Assembly (NCBI RefSeq): GCF_902506495.1
Contig: NZ_LR733263.1
Span: forward strand, 62,001-126,000
Length of the DNA stretch: 64,000 nucleotides
Origin: Pseudomonas sp. 8O
Lineage (GTDB): Bacteria; Pseudomonadota; Gammaproteobacteria; Pseudomonadales; Pseudomonadaceae
Direction: 5' to 3'
Shown piece after piece: positions 46,966 to 55,811 of this stretch (position 1 is the stretch's first letter; each line of letters opens with the position of its first letter). The notes below the pieces were generated by a model. It did no database searches. It worked only from the letters and a program-made list of their open reading frames with translations, and was not told where the DNA came from. The position numbers were made by a program, and so were the translations under genes.

Positions 46966-48630
46966 ATGCGTAAGGAAATGACATTGGCAATTGCCTGTTC
47001 GCTGTTGATCGGATGCCAGCAGATGCCGTCGACCGGCAATGTGCCACTTGAAGGCAAGTTCATTGACAGTCCGCGTGCTCGCCCGCTGGCACTGCAGCCG
47101 GTGACCAACAGCCCCTGGTTGAATAATGCTCTGGTTGATCGATTGGCCGGTGCCAGCGATCCGGATGAGATTCGCGGGTTCGGCAAGGTAGACCTGACCG
47201 AGCAGATGGCCCAAGTCGAAAGCTTTCAGGTCCCGGAGCTGCAGGTTTACTGCGATCAGGTGCTGAGCCGTTTGCTGGCCCACTGGCCGCATGCCAAACC
47301 AGACATCAAAGTGCGCTTCAGCGCTTCGGAGAGTTTTGGTGCGCGCGCTACCGCAGAAAATGTCATCTACCTCAACTTGGGCACTCTACAGGCCATCGAG
47401 AGCGAGGACGAACTAGCGGCGATGCTTGGCCACGAAGCGGCTCACTTGCTGCTGGGACACCTCGATCGCGAGCATTTCTTCAATCAGCAGAAGAAGTTGC
47501 TGGATGCATCGGTAACGGCGGTCAGCCTGGGCGTTACGGTGGCCGGGCTGGAAAGCCAGAAGAGCGGTACGTCACGCAAACTGGTTGTGGGTGATCCCGA
47601 CGCAGTGGGCAAGACAATCGTACAAAGCAGCCTGTCAGGTACTCTGCTCAAGGCAGTATCCGACAATTTCTGGAACAGCAGCTGGACGCGTGCTCAGGAG
47701 GATGAGGCTGATTTGCTGTCCGTCGATCTGCTCAGTCGTGCGGGTTACTCTCCGCGTGGTGCGGTACATGGCATCCAGCGGCTACAAAGCTTCGAGGGTA
47801 GTAATGTCAGCCAGTTGCAGCGCTATCAGGCCATGCAGAAACAGCTGTTCAGCCAGGCGATGCAGAAGAAGGGCATCGGCGGTCTGCTCGAGCAGGGTAT
47901 CCAGAGCGGGGTGACCGCTGCGCAGCTGGCAGCCGTGGATGTATGGACGGACTTTGGCAAGACCCACCAGTTGCCTGCCCAGCGGGAGGAGGCGTTGGTG
48001 CGTTATATCGCCAGCGAGTATCGCAGCGAGCGACGCAGAAGCCCGCAGCTTGCCAGTTATCAGCGACAGCTCCTTGGTGGTCAGAGCGGCAAGATTCTCG
48101 CCGGACAGGTGCTGATCAACCGTGCGACCAAGGCCCTCGACAAGGGCGATCTGAGCGAGGCGCGCCAGTTGGCCAAGGAAGTGGCGAGCGGACCGGCTGC
48201 CAGGAGCATGCGTGCACAAACCTTGCAGTTCGTCCTGGCGGTTCAGCAAAGACGTTACAAGGATGCACTCGCCAATCTGGAGCAGGTTCCAGAAAGCGAA
48301 TGGCAGTATGCGTCCCTCTCCAGCTATGACCAGATCATCACGTTGTCGCTCAGTCTCGACCGGCAGGCTCAGGCCGAGCGCTATCTGCAGCGCGGTCAGG
48401 CACATTGGGGCAATCAACTGATGACGCCACTGGAGATTTCCGTGCACCTGCAGAGCGAGCGGGTCGTCCAGGCACAACAGGCCTATCAATCATGCCAAAG
48501 CGCAACGAGCAAAGGCTTGTTGGCTCAGTGCGAATCGGCGATTGGTCGCTTCAAACCTCAGCAACAGGCGCCTGCCAATCCGCTGCAGCAGTTGGGCCTG
48601 CCTTCGATGGGCAAGCTGCTAGGTAGCTGA
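46966..48630 (+). CDS. M48-family metallopeptidase lipoprotein with C-terminal repeats
   Basis: A 554-residue protein starting at MRKEMTLAIACS. The lipobox LLIGCQQ (Cys17) shows attachment to a membrane from the periplasm. The M48 motif HEAAHLLLGH lies near residue 162, with the third ligand probably in the EDEADLLSVDLL block. The C-terminal 250 residues are helical with TPR-like pairs (DKGDLSEARQLAKEVASG, YKDALANLEQVPESEW), as in BepA/LoiP relatives that tend outer-membrane proteins. It belongs to the CHASE2 unit. Its stop is 1 base from the convergent DUF4105 gene. Confidence 0.88.
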   Translation: MRKEMTLAIACSLLIGCQQMPSTGNVPLEGKFIDSPRARPLALQPVTNSPWLNNALVDRLAGASDPDEIRGFGKVDLTEQMAQVESFQVPELQVYCDQVLSRLLAHWPHAKPDIKVRFSASESFGARATAENVIYLNLGTLQAIESEDELAAMLGHEAAHLLLGHLDREHFFNQQKKLLDASVTAVSLGVTVAGLESQKSGTSRKLVVGDPDAVGKTIVQSSLSGTLLKAVSDNFWNSSWTRAQEDEADLLSVDLLSRAGYSPRGAVHGIQRLQSFEGSNVSQLQRYQAMQKQLFSQAMQKKGIGGLLEQGIQSGVTAAQLAAVDVWTDFGKTHQLPAQREEALVRYIASEYRSERRRSPQLASYQRQLLGGQSGKILAGQVLINRATKALDKGDLSEARQLAKEVASGPAARSMRAQTLQFVLAVQQRRYKDALANLEQVPESEWQYASLSSYDQIITLSLSLDRQAQAERYLQRGQAHWGNQLMTPLEISVHLQSERVVQAQQAYQSCQSATSKGLLAQCESAIGRFKPQQQAPANPLQQLGLPSMGKLLGS

Positions 48631-48631
48631 C

Positions 48632-50587
48632 TCAGGGCAGCTGCAACCCACCACTGGCCTTGTGCAACACACGCAGGTGTTCGCCCAATGCCACCAGGTT
48701 GGCCTCGTTGGCCTCCAGTTCGGCCAGGCGCTCGGGTTGCAGCAGGTTGCGGACTTCGTCATCGAGTTCATCGCTGAGCTGGCGCAGTTGCTGCTGGCGC
48801 TCACGGCTGCTGATTTCGAGGCGCTGCCATTCCTTCTGTTGCGGCAAGCCGTAACCGCCTTCGAGCAGTTCGGCCGGGCGGCTGAGGAAACCGCTGTTTG
48901 CGAGAATTTGTTCCAGCGCGGCACCGGCCTTGTTCAGGCTCGGATCGCCAGCGGCGCGGCCGGTCAGGTAGCGGCGCTTCAGTTCGTCCTGGGCCAGCAG
49001 CAGTTGCCGGCGCAGCGCGGCCTGCTCCAGCAGCAGCAGGGCGGCACTGGCGCGCAGGTCGGCCTCGTCGAACCACTGGCGGCGAGCCTGTGCGGACTGT
49101 TCCAGCCAGGACTCGACGCTGTCCTGCTGGATGGGCAGGCGCTGGCGCAGCACGGCGAACATGGCCTGATAGCGCTCGCGGAAGGAGTCGAAGCGATAGC
49201 CCAGACGCAGCGCCTCGCGCGGGTCGTCGAGCACTGTGGTGTCGGCCAGCCCGCGAGCATCCATCAGTTTCAGCAGGCCATTGGGCAGGATGCTGTCGAG
49301 TGCGTGCAGACGCGGATTAGCGGTGCCGCTGCGCAGCAACTTGAGGGTTTCCACCGCGCAGTTGTTGGAGACGAAGTAGTAGTCGCCGTCATAGCTCCAG
49401 TGCTGTTCGGCGGCGCGTACCACCAGTTGTTCGACCTCGTTGCGCGACAGGCGCAGCGGTACCGAGGCCAGGCTGCGCAGCTCGACCTTGGTGTATTCAT
49501 CGATCACCTGCTCCAGCGGCAGGACGAACAGGCGTGAGGGGTAGACGCCGGTCAGGCCATCCCAGCTCGACAGTTGCAGGTCGCCGACGAAGGCACGATA
49601 GGACAGCACCAGGTGGTGGTCGAGATCCAGGCGGCAGTCCGGGCCACGTGGCCGGCCCGGTGCGCAGACCACCAGGCGCAGCATGCTGTGGCCCCAGCGG
49701 CTCATCCAGGCATCGTTGGCTTCAGCGAGCAGGTAGTCGACCTCATAAACGCGCTCAGGATCGAGTCGCCCCAGTGGCTGCAAGGCAAAGTCGCGCCCGG
49801 CATTGAGGTAGGGATAGTCGTTGGCGCAGTTCTCGCTGGGCGGCGTCCAGTCGAAGTGCTCACGGAAATAGCGCGCCAGCGAGGGGCGGCGGCAGGCGTA
49901 GCTGGGGTCGAGCAGGAAGTATTCGAGGTTGACCGCGACGAACTCCAGCGCATTGGTCAGCTCGTAGCTGTCCGGGCTGCGTGCGACCTGGCCGTTGTTC
50001 AGATCGCGCGCGCCATGCTGGCCGACCCGCTGCGACCAGCCAGCCAAATCGAGCAGGCGCGGGTCGTCGCTGAGGGTAAAACGCCGCTCGGTCTGGCCAC
50101 GACAGTCCTCCGGCAGCCCAACCGGACCCATTGAACTGGCGCGTTGTCGGCACTGGCTCATGTGGCGGCGTTCGGCGACAGGCCAGAGGCGGGCGCGGTC
50201 GTAGAGGTGGGTCAGCTCATGCAGCAGCGTGGCCAGCAACTCCTGGCGCTGGGTGCCGTGCGGGCGATCGGTGCGATTTTCTGCAGCCGAGCCATCGACC
50301 AGCTTCGGCAGCAGCTCGGCGTTGAGTTCGATGCCGCTGAAGCGACCGACCTGACCGTAGATCTCCGAGGGCAGCCCGGCGCGCCAGCTGACCCTCACTT
50401 CTCGGTCCAGTTGCTGGACGAAGCGCGGGGGCAATGCGGCTATCGCTTCGTCCAGCAGGGCCTGGCTCGCCTGGCGTTCGGCTGCGTCTAGAGCGCTGTC
50501 GTCCAGCGTCAGACGCAGCTGCGCCTGGGCGAAGCCTGCGGCCATCGCCAGCAGCGCGCCGCAGCACCAGGCGGCGAGGTGGGTCAC
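48632..50587 (-). CDS. DUF4105-family exported protein with metallopeptidase-like motif
   Basis: A 651-residue protein with a signal peptide (LLAMAAGFAQA before QLRLTL). The N-terminal third has HELTHLYDRARL near residue 122, a zincin-like pattern. The DUF4105 core follows (EVDYLLAEANDAWMSRWGHSMLRLVV, then FVGDLQLSSWDGLTGVYPSRLFVLP and YDGDYYFVSNNCAVETLKLL). The core's His and Cys (GHSMLR, NNCAVET) are spaced as in NlpC/P60-like thiol hydrolases, which is an inference. Function is unknown. Its start overlaps the DUF2388 stop by 4 bases, so they are co-translated. Confidence 0.82.
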   Translation of the reverse strand: MTHLAAWCCGALLAMAAGFAQAQLRLTLDDSALDAAERQASQALLDEAIAALPPRFVQQLDREVRVSWRAGLPSEIYGQVGRFSGIELNAELLPKLVDGSAAENRTDRPHGTQRQELLATLLHELTHLYDRARLWPVAERRHMSQCRQRASSMGPVGLPEDCRGQTERRFTLSDDPRLLDLAGWSQRVGQHGARDLNNGQVARSPDSYELTNALEFVAVNLEYFLLDPSYACRRPSLARYFREHFDWTPPSENCANDYPYLNAGRDFALQPLGRLDPERVYEVDYLLAEANDAWMSRWGHSMLRLVVCAPGRPRGPDCRLDLDHHLVLSYRAFVGDLQLSSWDGLTGVYPSRLFVLPLEQVIDEYTKVELRSLASVPLRLSRNEVEQLVVRAAEQHWSYDGDYYFVSNNCAVETLKLLRSGTANPRLHALDSILPNGLLKLMDARGLADTTVLDDPREALRLGYRFDSFRERYQAMFAVLRQRLPIQQDSVESWLEQSAQARRQWFDEADLRASAALLLLEQAALRRQLLLAQDELKRRYLTGRAAGDPSLNKAGAALEQILANSGFLSRPAELLEGGYGLPQQKEWQRLEISSRERQQQLRQLSDELDDEVRNLLQPERLAELEANEANLVALGEHLRVLHKASGGLQLP

Positions 50588-50904
50588 AGAGCGAGAATGG
50601 CTTCGGCCAGTTGCAGATCGCTGGCAGCCTGCGCTTGCGGCAACTGCTGACGGATGGTCTGCAGCGCGGCTTCCAACTGCGCACCGCGAATCTCACCGGC
50701 GCTGGCGACGAAGCTGGCAGCGTCGTCACGGGCTTGCACCACGGCCTTCATGTCGCGCAGCGAGGTGGTGGTGTCGGACGTGAAGTTGATGCTGCGATCC
50801 AGGGCGCGCACCACGATGTTGCTGGTGGCGACCACGGTTTGCGCCTGAGCGATACCGCTGAACAGGGCGCAGGCGGCAACGGCGATGACGAATGAGCGAC
50901 GCAT
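50584..50904 (-). CDS. DUF2388 exported protein (copy 1)
   Basis: A 106-residue protein with a signal peptide (ACALFSGIAQA before QTVVATSN). The mature part is short and rich in Ala/Asp with the family block TSLRDMKAVVQARDDAASFVASAGEIRGAQLEAAL. DUF2388 is mostly a Pseudomonas family with no known role. The final codons overlap the next gene start. A second copy follows upstream at 51050. Confidence 0.85.
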   Translation of the reverse strand: MRRSFVIAVAACALFSGIAQAQTVVATSNIVVRALDRSINFTSDTTTSLRDMKAVVQARDDAASFVASAGEIRGAQLEAALQTIRQQLPQAQAASDLQLAEAILAL

Positions 50905-51049
50905 GATAAGGAGCTCCGAGAACTGCAGAACGGACGATTTGACGTGGACAGGCCGGCGCGGTTCCCCGCGACCTGGCAGGTAGGCGAAGTTTACGGGGCC
51001 AAGCAGCCCCGGTCAGCAGCGAGCCGAGTGATAGACGTGTGCAAAGTTT

Positions 51050-51373
51050 TCACAGGCTGAGGATGGCCTGAGCGAGGGCCAGGTCATCTGCCGTCGCCAA
51101 CTCGGCATCATGACGGCGAATGTGCGCCAGGGCCGCTTCGAGCCGTGCGCTGCGGATCGCGCCAGCGCTGGCGACGAAACTGGCGGCGTCATCGCGGGCC
51201 GCGCGCAGCTGTTTCATGTCGCGCAGCGAGCTGGTCGCGTCAGAGGTGCCCTCGGCGGTGCCGGCCAGGGCTCCCCCCAGGGTATCGGTCGTCGCGACCA
51301 GGCTGCTGGCGCAGGCGGTGCCTGCCAGTCCTAATGAAAGGAGCGCTGCAATCAGGGATATCTTCAGGTGCAT
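51050..51373 (-). CDS. DUF2388 exported protein (copy 2)
   Basis: A 107-residue protein with a signal peptide (LLSLGLAGTACAS). The mature part repeats the block SSLRDMKQLRAARDDAASFVASAGAIRSARLEAALAH, nearly the same as copy 1. The two copies are 145 bases apart, so they may be two transcripts or one with an attenuator. No partner is known. Confidence 0.85.
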   Translation of the reverse strand: MHLKISLIAALLSLGLAGTACASSLVATTDTLGGALAGTAEGTSDATSSLRDMKQLRAARDDAASFVASAGAIRSARLEAALAHIRRHDAELATADDLALAQAILSL

Positions 51374-51456
51374 ATGGGGTCACTCCGGTAGGGCGGGGCG
51401 CTGTTCTGCCCGCATCCGCAGCTTAGCCCAACACGGTTTCCCGCTCCATGGCTGGT

Positions 51457-51660
51457 TCAGCGCCAGAAGGGCTTGGCCAGTTCCTGTTCACGCTCCGCTG
51501 TGCTGATGCCGGCGTCAGCCAGTTGTTGCTGATTGAGCAGGGCAAGCTGCCGACGGGTGCGGCGGTTGCGTTGCCAGTGACGCAGCGTCGAATAGAGGCC
51601 GAGCCAGTGCAGGGACTTGCCGTGTGCAGGTTGCGAGAGCGGTTCGTGAGTGCGGTCCAT
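51457..51660 (-). CDS. DUF1127 small protein (copy 1)
   Basis: A 67-residue basic protein. The C-terminal family block RRQLALLNQQQLADAGISTAEREQELAKPFW is diagnostic. DUF1127 proteins are small Arg-rich, often stress-induced, and in some bacteria bind RNA or affect phosphate and carbon stress; their role here is unknown. A clear AGGAG ribosome site stands six bases before the ATG. Confidence 0.85.
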   Translation of the reverse strand: MDRTHEPLSQPAHGKSLHWLGLYSTLRHWQRNRRTRRQLALLNQQQLADAGISTAEREQELAKPFWR

Positions 51661-51804
51661 GGCGTTCTCCTGTCGAGAGACAAGGTTGGCAGCTCATGTT
51701 CTCGCAAGTGCTCGTAAGCGAGCAGATACAACTGAAGGGAATTGTGCGGGGGCAGTGGCGGCTTTATGGCAACTGTACTGCTCGCTGAGGCGATGACTGT
51801 TGCA

Positions 51805-51845
51805 GATAAAACGAAAGCCCCACCGCAGCAGAGGCGGTGGAGCTC
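51805..51845 (-). terminator. rho-independent terminator after DUF1127 copy 2
   Basis: On the minus strand CCACCGC-CTCTGCT-GCGGTGG (51840-51820) is followed by GGCTTTCGTTTTAT. It lies about 40 bases after the stop of the second DUF1127 gene. Confidence 0.8.
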
Positions 51846-51883
51846 TCAGAAGATCCCAGATTGGGATGGAGCAAAGCGGGGTG

Positions 51884-52099
51884 TTAACGCCAGAACGGCT
51901 TCTGCAGTTCGACGTAACGCTGATTTTCGCTGATGCCGGCGTCAGCGAGCAGGCGGGCATCCAGTCGAGCCAGTTGACGACGGCTGACGATGCGGCGCTG
52001 CCACAGGCTGAGGGTGGCGATAACGCGGAGCAGCCAGGCCGATTTGTCGCTGGCAACGCTGTGAGTTTGAAGCAGGGCGGAACTGAGGGTACGTTCCAT
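51884..52099 (-). CDS. DUF1127 small protein (copy 2)
   Basis: A 71-residue basic protein with the family ending RRQLARLDARLLADAGISENQRYVELQKPFW. The start MERTLSS was chosen because GGAAGG lies nine bases upstream; an ATG three codons earlier abuts that site. It follows a 350-base AT-richer spacer and has its own terminator, so it is monocistronic and separate from copy 1. Confidence 0.85.
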   Translation of the reverse strand: MERTLSSALLQTHSVASDKSAWLLRVIATLSLWQRRIVSRRQLARLDARLLADAGISENQRYVELQKPFWR

Positions 52100-52275
52100 G
52101 GTGGTCATCCTTCCGCTTGTGGCGGCGCTGGTGTTTGCTTTCGATGGGCAAATTATCCCGAGCGCAGGAGTGGCTCAGTAGTCACAGCTGGATGAAATTG
52201 TTGTGCTATTAGATAGGTTGCTTTGTAACTGTTCGGTCAGGAATCGATGTTACTGTACTGGCCATAAGTGAAAAG

Positions 52276-52320
52276 ACTGGGTGCAACCTGTTTTGGCGAG
52301 ATTTTTAACTGGGTGCAACC
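52276..52320. repeat. 13-base tandem direct repeat
   Basis: Two perfect copies of ACTGGGTGCAACC begin 32 bases apart (three helical turns), suggesting a protein-binding pair or a duplicated segment. No match to a known operator is claimed. Confidence 0.65.
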
Positions 52321-52411
52321 CGATTATATTGATCTTTCAAGCAGTACAGTTTGAAATTGATCTGTTGTGATGATTGACCTGAAAATCAATTTTTTTGCTG
52401 GGCCCATAACC

Positions 52412-52440
52412 AGGAAACCCGGCACATGGCCGGGTTTCCT
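52412..52440 (-). terminator. hairpin terminator after pntB
   Basis: AGGAAACCCGGC and GCCGGGTTTCCT form a perfect 12-base stem with a 5-base loop, 17 bases after the pntB stop on the minus strand. The T-tract is weak, but a run of A (minus-strand) follows further on. Confidence 0.75.
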
Positions 52441-52457
52441 GTCTGACCGGTCAGGGC

Positions 52458-53894
52458 TTATTCCACGGCCTTGACCATGTCTTCTATCACCTTCTTGGCA
52501 TCGCCGAAGACCATCATGGTCTTGTCCATATAGAACAGTTCGTTGTCCAGGCCGGCGTAGCCGCTGGCCATCGAGCGCTTGTTGACGATCACGGTCTTGG
52601 CTTTGTAGGCCTCGAGGATCGGCATGCCGGCGATCGGCGACTTCGGATCGTTCTTCGCTGCCGGGTTGACCACGTCGTTGGCGCCGAGCACCAGCACCAC
52701 ATCGGTCTGGCCGAACTCGGAGTTGATGTCCTCCATCTCGAACACCTGCTCGTAAGGCACCTCGGCCTCGGCCAGCAGCACGTTCATGTGGCCAGGCATA
52801 CGCCCGGCGACCGGGTGGATCGCATACTTCACGGTCACGCCGCGGTGGGTCAGCTTCTCGGCCAGTTCCATCAGCGCATGCTGGGCACGCGCCACAGCCA
52901 GGCCATAGCCGGGCACGATGACCACGGTGTCGGCGTTGGTCAGCAGGAACGCGGCGTCGTCGGAAGAGCCCGACTTCACGCTGCGCTGCTCCTGGCTGCC
53001 GCTGGCTGCACCGGTATCTGCATCGGCGCCGAAGCCGCCGAGGATGACGTTGAAGAACGAGCGGTTCATCGCCTTGCACATGATGTACGAGAGGATGGCG
53101 CCCGAAGAGCCAACCAGGGAACCGGCGACGATCAGCATCGAGTTGTTCAGCGAGAAGCCGATACCGGCCGCCGCCCAGCCCGAGTAGCTGTTGAGCATCG
53201 ACACCACCACCGGCATGTCGGCGCCGCCGATAGGGATGATGATCAGCACGCCGATGACGAACGCCAGCGCCACCAGGATGGCGAACGAGGTGATGTCGCC
53301 GGTGAAGGTGTAGACCAGGCCCAGACCGAGAATGGCCAACCCGACGGCCAGGTTGAGCAGGTGCTGGCCTTTGAAAACCACCGGCGCGCCCTGGAACAGG
53401 CGAAACTTGTACTTGCCCGACAGTTTGCCGAAGGCGATCACCGACCCGGAAAAGGTGATGGCGCCGATGGCTGCACCGAGGAACAGTTCCAGGCGGTTAC
53501 CGGCCGGGATCGGGTCGGCCATGCCGGCGACGATTCCCAGCGACTGCGGCTCGACGACGGCGGCGATGGCGATGAACACGGCAGCGAGGCCGATCATGCT
53601 GTGCATGAAGGCGACCAGTTCCGGCATCTTGGTCATCTCGACGCGCTTGGCCATGATGGTGCCGATGCTGCCACCGACCAGCAGGCCGACGATGACGAAG
53701 CCCAGGCCTTGAACGGCCAACTCGCTGCCGAGCTTGTAGATCAGGCCGATGGTCGTCAGCACGGCGATAGCCATGCCGATCATGCCGAACAGGTTGCCGC
53801 GTCGCGACGAAGTCGGGTGCGACAGGCCCTTGAGCGCCTGGATGAAGCACACCGAGGCGACGAGGTAGAGAACAGTGATCAGGTTCATGCTCAT
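52458..53894 (-). CDS. pntB: NAD(P) transhydrogenase beta subunit PntB
   Basis: A 478-residue inner-membrane subunit with eight or nine spans followed by the NADP-binding domain III (VVIVPGYGLAVARAQHALMELAEKL and ANDVVNPAAKNDPKSPIAGMPILEAYKA). It couples proton entry to hydride transfer from NADH to NADP. It follows pntAB by 3 bases in the usual order pntAA-pntAB-pntB, and the operon ends at a hairpin. Confidence 0.96.
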   Translation of the reverse strand: MSMNLITVLYLVASVCFIQALKGLSHPTSSRRGNLFGMIGMAIAVLTTIGLIYKLGSELAVQGLGFVIVGLLVGGSIGTIMAKRVEMTKMPELVAFMHSMIGLAAVFIAIAAVVEPQSLGIVAGMADPIPAGNRLELFLGAAIGAITFSGSVIAFGKLSGKYKFRLFQGAPVVFKGQHLLNLAVGLAILGLGLVYTFTGDITSFAILVALAFVIGVLIIIPIGGADMPVVVSMLNSYSGWAAAGIGFSLNNSMLIVAGSLVGSSGAILSYIMCKAMNRSFFNVILGGFGADADTGAASGSQEQRSVKSGSSDDAAFLLTNADTVVIVPGYGLAVARAQHALMELAEKLTHRGVTVKYAIHPVAGRMPGHMNVLLAEAEVPYEQVFEMEDINSEFGQTDVVLVLGANDVVNPAAKNDPKSPIAGMPILEAYKAKTVIVNKRSMASGYAGLDNELFYMDKTMMVFGDAKKVIEDMVKAVE

Positions 53895-53897
53895 CGA

Positions 53898-54209
53898 TTA
53901 CTTCTCCACCTGGGCCTTCGGGGCCTTCTTCTTGAACATTTCCAGCATGCGCCGGGTTACCAGGAAGCCGCCGAACACGTTGACTGCGGCCAGGGCCACG
54001 GCCAGGGTGCCCATGGTCTTGCCCAGCGGGGTGACGGTAAGCGCGGCCGCCAGCATGGCGCCGACGATCACGATGGCGGAGATGGCGTTGGTTACGGCCA
54101 TCAGCGGGGTATGCAGGGCCGGGGTGACGTTCCACACCACGTGGTAGCCGATATAGATGGCCAGCACGAAGATGATCAGGTTGTAGATGCCGTCGGAAAT
54201 CAGATCCAT
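53898..54209 (-). CDS. pntAB: NAD(P) transhydrogenase alpha subunit, membrane part PntAB
   Basis: A 103-residue subunit with three or four spans ([47 protein letters not shown]). The start MDLISDGIY was chosen at 54209; it follows pntAA by 11 bases with a ribosome site AAGGAGT upstream. The membrane part of the alpha subunit is encoded separately here, as in the three-subunit bacterial form. Confidence 0.94.
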   Translation of the reverse strand: MDLISDGIYNLIIFVLAIYIGYHVVWNVTPALHTPLMAVTNAISAIVIVGAMLAAALTVTPLGKTMGTLAVALAAVNVFGGFLVTRRMLEMFKKKAPKAQVEK

Positions 54210-54220
54210 GTCACTACTCC

Positions 54221-55342
54221 TTAGCCGTTCTTGCGCACGACTTCGCCGGCATTGCACATCAGGCAGGCCGCGACGATGTCGTCTTCGAGGTTGAGCTGGA
54301 ACTGGCCTTCCTTGTCGATCACGAGCTTGAGGAAGTCCAGCAGGTTGCGTGCGTACAGGGCGGAGGCATCTGCCGGCACCAGTGCAGCCAGGTTGGTGTG
54401 GCCGACCAGGGTCACGCCATGCTTGACCACTACCTTGTCGGCCTCGGTCAGCGGGCAGTTGCCGCCCTGGGCTGCCGCCAGGTCGATGACCACGGAGCCG
54501 GGCTTCATTTCGGCCACCGTGCTCTCATGCAGAAGCGTCGGTGCCTTGCGGCCGGGGATCAGTGCGGTGGTGATGACGATATCGGCCTGCTTGGCGCGCT
54601 CATGCACGGCCTTGGCCTGACGCTCCATCCATGACGGCGGCATCGGCCGGGCATAGCCGCCCACACCCTGAGCGCACTCACGCTCTTCATCGGTCTCGAA
54701 AGGCACATCGACGAACTTGGCGCCGAGCGACTCGATCTGCTCCTTGACCGCCGGACGCACATCGGAGGCTTCGATCACCGCACCCAGGCGCTTGGCCGTG
54801 GCGATGGCCTGCAGACCGGCAACACCGGCACCGAGAATCAAAATACGCGCGGCCTTAACGGTACCCGCAGCGGTCATCAGCATCGGCATGAAGCGTGGAT
54901 AGTGGTGGGCTGCCAGCAGCACGGCCTTGTAGCCGGCGATATTGGCCTGCGAGCTCAGTACGTCCAGGCTTTGCGCGCGGGAGGTGCGCGGTGCGGCCTC
55001 CAGGGCGAAGGCAGTTACGCCGCGAGCATTCATGCGCGCGATGGTCTCGTTGCAGAACGGGTTGAGCATCCCAACCAACACGGCCCCGGCTCTGATGTGA
55101 GCGAGCTCGGCTTCGGTCGGTGCGACCACCTTGAGCACGAGGTCTGCGCCAAACGCGGCAGAGTCGTTGCCAATGGTCGCGCCAGCAGCCTCGTAAGCGC
55201 TGTCTGGAATGCTGGCGCTGATGCCGGCGCCGGCCTGGACGGTCACCTGATGACCTTGGCCGACCAGCTTTTTGATGGTCTCTGGGGTCGCGGCAACCCG
55301 CGTCTCCCCGGCATGGGTTTCGAGAGGAACACCGATGTGCAC
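54221..55342 (-). CDS. pntAA: NAD(P) transhydrogenase alpha subunit, NAD-binding part PntAA
   Basis: A 373-residue cytoplasmic subunit. The alanine dehydrogenase-like fold begins [23 protein letters not shown], and the NAD-binding motif [22 protein letters not shown] (residues about 170-191) is intact. The loop [15 protein letters not shown] is typical of transhydrogenase domain I. It begins the pnt operon after a long 5' spacer. Confidence 0.95.
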   Translation of the reverse strand: MHIGVPLETHAGETRVAATPETIKKLVGQGHQVTVQAGAGISASIPDSAYEAAGATIGNDSAAFGADLVLKVVAPTEAELAHIRAGAVLVGMLNPFCNETIARMNARGVTAFALEAAPRTSRAQSLDVLSSQANIAGYKAVLLAAHHYPRFMPMLMTAAGTVKAARILILGAGVAGLQAIATAKRLGAVIEASDVRPAVKEQIESLGAKFVDVPFETDEERECAQGVGGYARPMPPSWMERQAKAVHERAKQADIVITTALIPGRKAPTLLHESTVAEMKPGSVVIDLAAAQGGNCPLTEADKVVVKHGVTLVGHTNLAALVPADASALYARNLLDFLKLVIDKEGQFQLNLEDDIVAACLMCNAGEVVRKNG

Positions 55343-55811
55343 GTCTAATCTCCTGCGTGATCTTTTTTGTGAACCGGGGCACTGCGCTGGCGCGCCGGCG
55401 ATTGGGGATCAGCACATAACCCGCCGGAAGGTGGCGAGCGCGGCGATTGTGCAATCGAACGCAAACCCTTACAAGAAGTTATGGAGTAAAAAGAATGCAT
55501 TACTACAAGTAATGGGTCTATGAGGGATTTTTATACTGAGTGCAGCCCGCGCAGATTCGGGCCGACAGCAGATTCTGCGCAGCTTGTAGGGCAGTATAGG
55601 CAGTCACGCGCCGGATGACCGCTGGTCGAATCGGGAGGAGTGTGGAGAGTAACGAACAATCCGTTCAGAATAGTGCCATAGCCCGAAAGTAGTGGTTAGT
55701 GAGCACTTTCCCTGGTGAACTAAATGTAGTGTGACCGTATTTGCGCTACGGGTTCTATTTTTGGGCGTATCTGTTCTCTGCGAGCTAAAAGCGATCTTTC
55801 TCTAGCGATGA
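55343..55811. other. spacer between pntAA and gcdR
   Basis: No gene was found in these 469 bases. The left end must hold the pnt promoter on the minus strand. A partial dyad (GAAAGT ... ACTTTC) appears near 55685-55710. The stretch has lower GC than the genes around it. No known regulator site was recognised. Confidence 0.5.

Larger units (their letters stand above)
52100..52457. other. spacer between DUF1127 copy 2 and pntB
   Basis: No gene was found. The right end holds the pntB terminator (52412-52440). A 13-base direct repeat, ACTGGGTGCAACC, occurs at 52276-52288 and 52308-52320 (32-base period). A weak AT-rich dyad AAATTGAT/ATCAATTT spans 52354-52392. The promoter of the DUF1127 gene should lie in 52100-52250. 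No function is assigned to the repeats. Confidence 0.6.

Noticed and set aside
52276..52320. CRISPR array.
   Set aside because: Only two 13-base repeats, too short and too few, and no cas genes are present in the window.
52354..52392. Anr/FNR-type site near pntB (TTGAT-like halves).
   Set aside because: The spacing between the half-sites does not fit the four-base gap of the Anr box.
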